From contig JABGXK010000181.1 in assembly GCA_018675825.1 (NCBI GenBank), positions 1 to 11,241 of the forward strand: DNA of 11,241 bases. The letters run 5' to 3'. Below the pieces are notes generated by a model, which was not told the origin of the DNA, did not search any database, and saw only the letters and a list, made by a program, of their open reading frames with translations. The position numbers and the translations under genes were made by a program. Position 1 is the first letter of the stretch; each line of letters begins with the position of its first letter. Source of the stretch: Flavobacteriales bacterium (GTDB lineage Bacteria > Bacteroidota > Bacteroidia > Flavobacteriales > BACL11). This document shows positions 7,161-11,241 of the stretch, piece by piece.

Positions 7161-7754
7161 ATGGATGAATTTTTTAATTCAATAATCAACGAATTTAATT
7201 GGAGTCTTTTTGAAATACTCGCTGTTTTATTCAGTATTATTTATGTTACTCTTGCAGCTAAAGAAAGTATTTGGTGCTGGGCAGCTGCTTTAATTAGTGT
7301 AAGTATATATATTTATATATGCTTTCAAGCACAATTGTATGCCGAAACAGGATTACAAGTTTTTTATTTTATAATGGCTATATATGGATATTTCTCATGG
7401 AGCAAGAGTAATAGCTTATTAAAAATTAATGAATTAGCTATTAGACACCATATCTTAATAATGATTTTAGGATCGCTACTAACATTCCTTCTTGGATTTT
7501 ACCTTTCGACATATACAGATACTCAACTTCCTATTGTAGATTCATTTACTACAGTTTTTAGCATTATAGCGACATATATGGTAGTAAAAAAAATACTCTC
7601 CAATTGGCTATATTTTATAATAATAGATACTGTTTCAATTTACTTATACTTTAGTAGGGATCTTCATTTGACCGCATTGCTCTTTAGTGTATATACCATA
7701 ATTGCTATAATAGGATACTGGAAATGGAGCCAATTTATTACTGAAAATGAATAA
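7161..7754 (+). CDS. pnuC: PnuC-family vitamin transporter (nicotinamide riboside or thiamine; PnuC/PnuT)
   Basis: An inner-membrane facilitator of 197 residues with about seven hydrophobic segments (roughly 16-32, 36-55, 61-80, 96-114, 126-142, 148-165, 170-188). Family hallmarks are ESIWCW (35-40), Q66-VFYFIMAIYGYFSW-80 with the Q-x2-Y and Y-G-x3-W spacing, DSFTTVFSIIATYMVVKKI (127-145), NWLYFIIIDT (148-157) and the final IGYWKW (184-189). PnuC proteins carry unphosphorylated vitamins by facilitated diffusion, and a cytosolic kinase then traps the substrate. The NadR-like kinase gene that overlaps its end by eight bases fits that scheme. The name PnuT is used for relatives specific for thiamine, found near TPP riboswitches. 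The riboswitch-controlled receptor just downstream makes thiamine a strong candidate, while the NadR-like partner argues for nicotinamide riboside. Family assignment is confident; the substrate is not. Confidence 0.93.
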   Translation: MDEFFNSIINEFNWSLFEILAVLFSIIYVTLAAKESIWCWAAALISVSIYIYICFQAQLYAETGLQVFYFIMAIYGYFSWSKSNSLLKINELAIRHHILIMILGSLLTFLLGFYLSTYTDTQLPIVDSFTTVFSIIATYMVVKKILSNWLYFIIIDTVSIYLYFSRDLHLTALLFSVYTIIAIIGYWKWSQFITENE

Positions 7755-8250
7755 AATTATTATCACAGGCCCTGAATCTAGTGGGAAAACTACTTTAAGT
7801 AATGATCTAAAAAAATATTTCAACACAAATTTAGTAACAGAGTATGCTAGAGAATATATTGATAAATTAAATTCAAAATACAATTATGAAGATTTATTAA
7901 AAATTGCTAAACAGCAATTAAAAAACGAGAACAAAACCCAATTAACAACGCCTCTTATTTGTGATACTGATTTAATAACAATAAAAATTTGGTCAGAATA
8001 CAAATACTCTAAATGCGACACATGGATATTACAACATATTAAAAAGCAAAAAAATGAAAGTCGCTTTTATCTGCTCTGCAAACCTGACTTAGAATGGAAA
8101 TATGATCCGCAAAGAGAAAATCAATTTGATAGAAAAGCAGTTTTTGACATATATATAGATGAATTAGAAGCTTTGAATCATCAATACTTTGTAATTAATA
8201 GTCACGATAGACTAAACAAAGCTATTAAAGCACTAAAAAAAATTATTTAA
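7747..8250 (+). CDS. NadR-like P-loop kinase (ribosylnicotinamide or thiamine kinase candidate)
   Basis: A cytosolic P-loop ATPase of 167 residues resembling only the C-terminal ribosylnicotinamide kinase domain of NadR; neither the nucleotidyltransferase domain nor the DNA-binding domain of classic NadR is present. Walker A is GPESSGKTT (residues 8-16). TEYAREY (31-37) is the characteristic NadR-kinase segment, LICDTDLITIKIW (70-82) supplies the Walker-B-like Asp, and YLLCKPDLEWKYDPQREN (108-125) matches the substrate/lid region including the D-x2-RE element. The ATG lies inside the end of the PnuC-like gene (eight-base overlap), so translation is probably coupled and the two proteins work as transporter and trapping kinase. 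Nicotinamide riboside is the family default; thiamine is a reasonable alternative because a TPP riboswitch and receptor lie directly downstream. No terminator is visible between its stop and the riboswitch promoter. Confidence 0.88.
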   Translation: MNKIIITGPESSGKTTLSNDLKKYFNTNLVTEYAREYIDKLNSKYNYEDLLKIAKQQLKNENKTQLTTPLICDTDLITIKIWSEYKYSKCDTWILQHIKKQKNESRFYLLCKPDLEWKYDPQRENQFDRKAVFDIYIDELEALNHQYFVINSHDRLNKAIKALKKII

Positions 8251-8274
8251 TTCTACTTAAATAAATACATTTAT

Positions 8275-8282
8275 TATTTTTG
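8275..8282 (+). promoter_or_regulatory. Predicted promoter -7 box of the riboswitch-receptor transcript
   Basis: TATTTTTG matches TAnnTTTG exactly. With the usual spacing, transcription would start near 8286, right at the 5' end of the aptamer, leaving almost no extra leader. No good -33 TTTG was found upstream. The box shows that the receptor can have its own promoter separate from the pnuC run. Confidence 0.55.
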
Positions 8283-8287
8283 CAGTA

Positions 8288-8366
8288 TCTTTAAAGGGGG
8301 TGCCTTAAATATACAGGCTGAGATCATACCCATTGAACCTGACTAGGTAATTCTAGTAAGGAAAAT
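8288..8366 (+). promoter_or_regulatory. TPP riboswitch (THI-box aptamer)
   Basis: The conserved aptamer core is present in order: GGGGGTGCC (8296-8304), GGCTGAGA (8316-8323), ACCC (8328-8331), GAACCTGA (8335-8342), GGTAAT (8346-8351) and AAGGA (8358-8362). Pairings can be drawn for P2 (GGG with CCC 8329-8331), P3 (GCCT 8302-8305 with AGGC 8315-8318, a short stem with a nine-base loop), P4 (CCT 8338-8340 with AGG 8359-8361) and P5 (CTAG 8343-8346 with CTAG 8353-8356). P1 is weak, made mostly of U-A pairs. It binds thiamine pyrophosphate and, by family precedent, turns expression off when the vitamin is plentiful. It lies 60 bases before the receptor ATG and does not precede the PnuC-like or kinase genes, so direct control applies to the receptor only. 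Confidence 0.96.
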
Positions 8367-8383
8367 GAGTTAGAAAAAATTAC

Positions 8384-8405
8384 TATACTATACCCTTTTA
8401 GTATA
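8384..8405 (+). promoter_or_regulatory. Expression-platform hairpin downstream of the TPP aptamer
   Basis: TATACTA (8384-8390) and TAGTATA (8399-8405) are perfect complements around an eight-base loop that contains CCCTTT (8393-8398). That loop is complementary to AAAGGG (8293-8298) at the 5' edge of aptamer P2. No U-run follows, so this is not an intrinsic terminator. A role as anti-aptamer element is inference. Confidence 0.45.
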
Positions 8406-8406
8406 A

Positions 8407-8422
8407 TAAGATAAAAATCTTA
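8407..8422 (+). promoter_or_regulatory. Small hairpin immediately before the receptor start codon
   Basis: TAAGAT (8407-8412) pairs perfectly with ATCTTA (8417-8422) around AAAA, ending three bases before the ATG at 8426. It occupies the ribosome landing zone, so translational control by the riboswitch is plausible, but six mainly A-U pairs are weak. Confidence 0.4.
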
Positions 8423-8425
8423 AGA

Positions 8426-10624
8426 ATGATTAAAAAACTAATTATAATTTTAATATTAATATTTGCTCATACTATACTTTATGGTCAGCAATCAGATTCA
8501 ATTCAACTAAAAAGAACTCTTGAAGAAGTAAACATAAACGCAATAAGAGCAAATGCAAAAACTCCAATTGCATATACAAACTTATCTAAATCTGAAATTG
8601 AAAAATCTAATTTTGGGCAAGACCTCCCTATTTTAATCTCTTTAACCCCTTCAGTTGTGACTTCTTCAGATGCGGGTGCTGGAGTTGGATACACTGGACT
8701 AAGAATTAGAGGAACAGATCCTTCTAGAATAAATGTAACAATTAACGGAATTCCTTTAAATGATTCCGAAAGTCAAGGGGTGTGGTGGGTTAATATGCCT
8801 GATTTTGCATCATCATTAGATAATATTCAAATCCAAAGAGGAGTTGGGACTTCTACAAATGGAGCTGGTGCATTTGGAGCAAGTATTAATTTAAAAACTA
8901 TGGGATTAAATAAAAAAGCATATACAATTATAAATAATAGCTTAGGCTCATATAATACAATGAAAAATAATATTGAATTTGGCTCTGGACTTATTAGTGA
9001 TAAATTTACTTTTGACGCTAGATTATCACAAATCTCATCTGATGGCTACATAGATAGAGCTTCTTCAGAACTCAACTCCTTTTATATTCAAGGATCTTAC
9101 TATTCAAAAGAATCAGTGCTAAAAGCAATTATATTTTCTGGGCATGAAAGAACATATCAGGCATGGAATGGAGTTCCATTAAGATATTTAGATACCAATA
9201 GAACTTTTAATAGCTATACATATGAAAATGAAGTAGATAATTACAACCAGACTCATTATCAGCTTCATTATAATAAACAAATAAATAGCAGTACTTACAT
9301 GAATATTGCAGGGCACTTTACACACGGAGAAGGGTATTATGAACAAGAAAAATTAGGGGAAAATCTTGCAGATTATAATCTGTCAAATATAGTTATAGGT
9401 ATAGATACTATTACCTCAACTGATTTGATAAGAAGAAAATGGTTAAATAATGATTTTGGAGGCCTAACTTATTCACTAAATCATTATAAAGAAAATCTAA
9501 ACTTAATATTAGGAGGTGCTTATAATGAATACAGCGGTCAGCATTATGGAAATATCATATGGTCTGAATACGCAAGTAACGGAAATTACAACCATCAATA
9601 TTATAAAAATATTGCATCTAAATATGACAACAACATGTTTATTAAGACAAACTACCAAGCATCAAGTGCAACTTTAGTTTTTATTGATTTACAATTAAGA
9701 AATATTGAATATAAGTTTAATGGAAGTGATGTTAACGGTAATGTTGGAGAACAATCAATAAACTTGGAATTTTTCAATCCAAAATTTGGTTTAACTCATA
9801 AGATTAATGACAAAAAATTATTTTATGTATCTTATGCAGTAGCTAATAAAGAGCCAAATAGAAGTGATTATGTAGAGAGTAGCCCAAACTCTAGACCATT
9901 TCATGAAACACTATATGATACTGAAATCGGATTTAAATACAACTCTAAAAACCTGATTTTTAATACCAATATATATCTTATGGAATATGATAATCAATTA
10001 ATTAAAACAGGTGAAATAAATGATGTTGGGTATGCTACCAGCAAAAATGTTAAGAAATCTTATAGAAGAGGAATAGAAGTTGAAGGGAGCTGCTTATTAA
10101 CACAAAAACTAAGATGGTCAGCAAACCTAACATTAAGTAAAAATAAGCTTGATACTATGACTCAGTTTATTGACAATTGGGATACAGGAATTCAAGAAGC
10201 TGTAAGACATGAAGATACTGACCTTGCATTTTCTCCTAATATAATTTGGTCCTCACAATTATCATATGCAATTAACAATAATACATCAATGAATTTTGTG
10301 TCTAAATATGTTGGAGAACAGTATATTGACAATACCTCTTCTGATGACAGGCAACTTGATGATTATTTAATAAACAATCTACAAATTGATTATAATTTAA
10401 ATAGCAAAATTTTTAATACAGCAAAAGTAAGCATACTAATAAATAATATTTTTGACAATGAATATGTAAGTAATGCATGGTTATATAGATTTATTTCAGA
10501 AGGTTTTGATCCAAGAGACAGTGATCACTATGTTACTAAAGATTCCGATTCTAGATATAATATGGCGGGATACTTTCCACAAGCAACAAGAAACTACCTT
10601 TTTGGATTAACATTAGGCTTTTAG
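8426..10624 (+). CDS. TonB-dependent outer-membrane receptor under TPP riboswitch control (predicted thiamine receptor)
   Basis: The product is 732 residues with a signal peptide ending around ILYG/QQ (residue 20). EEVNINAI (33-40) is a plausible TonB box. The plug domain follows directly, with no carboxypeptidase-like domain: GLRIRGTDPSRINVTINGIP (91-110), then NDSESQGVWWVNMPDFASS and IQIQRGVGTSTNGAGAFGAS (134-153). The rest is a 22-strand-type barrel ending FGLTLGF with a C-terminal Phe. The plug sequence alone would suggest a generic siderophore/vitamin receptor; the substrate call rests on the riboswitch. Riboswitch-linked receptors of this kind have been predicted as thiamine transporters in Bacteroidota. 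The ligand could be thiamine, a phosphate ester or a pyrimidine precursor. A terminator closes the transcript just after the stop. It probably works with the PnuC-like transporter and kinase encoded immediately upstream. Confidence 0.92.
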   Translation: MIKKLIIILILIFAHTILYGQQSDSIQLKRTLEEVNINAIRANAKTPIAYTNLSKSEIEKSNFGQDLPILISLTPSVVTSSDAGAGVGYTGLRIRGTDPSRINVTINGIPLNDSESQGVWWVNMPDFASSLDNIQIQRGVGTSTNGAGAFGASINLKTMGLNKKAYTIINNSLGSYNTMKNNIEFGSGLISDKFTFDARLSQISSDGYIDRASSELNSFYIQGSYYSKESVLKAIIFSGHERTYQAWNGVPLRYLDTNRTFNSYTYENEVDNYNQTHYQLHYNKQINSSTYMNIAGHFTHGEGYYEQEKLGENLADYNLSNIVIGIDTITSTDLIRRKWLNNDFGGLTYSLNHYKENLNLILGGAYNEYSGQHYGNIIWSEYASNGNYNHQYYKNIASKYDNNMFIKTNYQASSATLVFIDLQLRNIEYKFNGSDVNGNVGEQSINLEFFNPKFGLTHKINDKKLFYVSYAVANKEPNRSDYVESSPNSRPFHETLYDTEIGFKYNSKNLIFNTNIYLMEYDNQLIKTGEINDVGYATSKNVKKSYRRGIEVEGSCLLTQKLRWSANLTLSKNKLDTMTQFIDNWDTGIQEAVRHEDTDLAFSPNIIWSSQLSYAINNNTSMNFVSKYVGEQYIDNTSSDDRQLDDYLINNLQIDYNLNSKIFNTAKVSILINNIFDNEYVSNAWLYRFISEGFDPRDSDHYVTKDSDSRYNMAGYFPQATRNYLFGLTLGF

Positions 10625-10633
10625 AGCTTAATC

Positions 10634-10667
10634 CTCAGCTTTATTAATTATGGAGCTGAGTTTTTTT
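10634..10667 (+). terminator. Intrinsic terminator after the riboswitch-controlled receptor
   Basis: CTCAGCT (10634-10640) pairs perfectly with AGCTGAG (10654-10660) around a 13-base AT-rich loop and is followed by seven T residues (10661-10667). It begins ten bases after the receptor stop codon, where the transcript should end. Confidence 0.85.
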
Positions 10668-10669
10668 CT

Positions 10670-10677
10670 TACTTTTG
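10670..10677 (+). promoter_or_regulatory. Predicted -7 promoter box of the DUF4290 gene
   Basis: TACTTTTG matches TAnnTTTG exactly and starts two bases after the T-run of the terminator. It would give a leader of about 18 bases before the ATG at 10699. No clear -33 element, which would lie in the terminator hairpin. Confidence 0.45.
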
Positions 10678-10698
10678 TAAATAATAATAAAAAACATA

Positions 10699-11241
10699 AT
10701 GGAATACAATACAGAAAGAAATCATTTAATTATTCCAGAATACGGTAGACACGTACAAAAGATGGTTGAACATGCTACTCAGATAGCTGATAAAGCTGAA
10801 AGGAATAAGTGTGTTAATTCAATAATAGATTTTATGGGTCAAATGAATCCTCATCTTAGAGATGTGAAAGAATTTACTCATAAACTATGGGATCATTTAT
10901 TCATAATGTCTAAGTTTGAAATAGATGCAGAATCACCATATCCAATTCCTGAGATTGAAAAACTTAAGGAAAAACCTGCAAAAATGCCATACCCTAAAAA
11001 TAAAATTCGATTCCCTTTTTATGGAGCTGCTCTAGAAAATATGATTCGATTTTCAGTAGCTATGGATGAAGGTCGCCAAAAAGAAATCATGACAGGAATG
11101 ATTGCAAATCATATGAAAAAATCTTATCTTTTATTTAACAAACATTCTGTTAGTAACGACACTATTAAACTTCACCTTTATCAACTTTCAGAAAATAAGC
11201 TAAAACTTGCTGATGATTTTGAATTTATTAGATCTCAAAGT
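10699..11241 (+). CDS. DUF4290-family protein (incomplete at the right edge)
   Basis: An open frame of 181 codons starts at ATG 10699 and is still open at the window end; the frame before this Met contains the AT-rich intergenic region with a promoter box. The N-terminus MEYNTERNHLIIPEYGRH, followed by VQKMVEHA and the segment MGQMNPHLRDVKEF then THKLWDHLFIMS, is the recognisable DUF4290 signature seen in Bacteroidota. The product is soluble, without a signal peptide or membrane segments, and has mixed charge and a mainly helical look. From memory, full-length members are only a little longer than what is visible, and the gene often precedes murA (UDP-N-acetylglucosamine 1-carboxyvinyltransferase) in flavobacteria; that would lie outside the window. 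No biochemical function is established that I know of. Confidence 0.88.
   Translation, partial: MEYNTERNHLIIPEYGRHVQKMVEHATQIADKAERNKCVNSIIDFMGQMNPHLRDVKEFTHKLWDHLFIMSKFEIDAESPYPIPEIEKLKEKPAKMPYPKNKIRFPFYGAALENMIRFSVAMDEGRQKEIMTGMIANHMKKSYLLFNKHSVSNDTIKLHLYQLSENKLKLADDFEFIRSQS

Noticed and set aside
7644..7883. Minus-strand open frame across the pnuC-kinase junction
   Set aside because: Overlaps two firmly identified genes on the other strand and has no recognisable features.
8384..8425. Intrinsic terminator as the riboswitch expression platform
   Set aside because: The hairpins there are short and AT-rich and no run of T residues follows either of them, so transcription termination is not supported.
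1..11241. Mobile elements, CRISPR arrays, defence systems, tRNA or rRNA genes
   Set aside because: No transposase or integrase coding, no regularly spaced direct repeats, no inverted terminal repeats and no tRNA-like segments were seen; gene content is ordinary chromosomal.

Overview
The window looks like chromosomal DNA of a marine-type Flavobacteriia/Flavobacteriales bacterium (Bacteroidota). The reasons are very AT-rich DNA, two TonB-dependent outer-membrane receptors (one with an N-terminal carboxypeptidase-regulatory-like domain), a DUF4290 gene, a bacterial GGGP-synthase-type gene, start codons without visible Shine-Dalgarno sequences, and several exact matches to the Bacteroidota -7 promoter box TAnnTTTG. 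No mobile element, CRISPR array, tRNA or rRNA was found.

Layout. Positions 1-3920 (minus strand): a 1236-residue TonB-dependent receptor, followed 20 bases later by the start of a secreted protein that runs off the left edge. Positions 4035-4448 (plus): a small lipoprotein with a Rieske-like C-terminal pattern whose metal-binding histidines appear replaced. Its stop overlaps, tail to tail, the stop of ahcY (S-adenosylhomocysteine hydrolase, minus, 4445-5737). Positions 5793-8250 (plus): a compact gene run of Sfp-type phosphopantetheinyl transferase, GGGP/heptaprenylglyceryl-phosphate synthase, PnuC-family vitamin transporter and NadR-like P-loop kinase. Positions 8288-8366: a clear TPP riboswitch, which leads the second TonB-dependent receptor (8426-10624) and is followed by an intrinsic terminator. 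Positions 10699 to the right edge: a DUF4290 gene, incomplete.

How the genes work together. The most coherent functional unit is a predicted thiamine uptake module: the riboswitch-controlled receptor for the outer membrane, a PnuC/PnuT-type facilitator for the inner membrane, and a small kinase that could trap the imported vitamin by phosphorylation. The substrate of the PnuC and kinase pair (thiamine or nicotinamide riboside) cannot be decided from sequence alone. The first receptor and its secreted neighbour form a separate outer-membrane or secretion pair of unknown substrate. ahcY, the phosphopantetheinyl transferase and the GGGP synthase are chromosomal metabolic genes. I recall similar neighbourhoods in flavobacterial genomes, so most of the window is ordinary core genome. 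The items most worth a second look are the riboswitch expression platform, the histidine-less Rieske-like lipoprotein, the substrate of the PnuC/kinase pair, and the near-leaderless starts.
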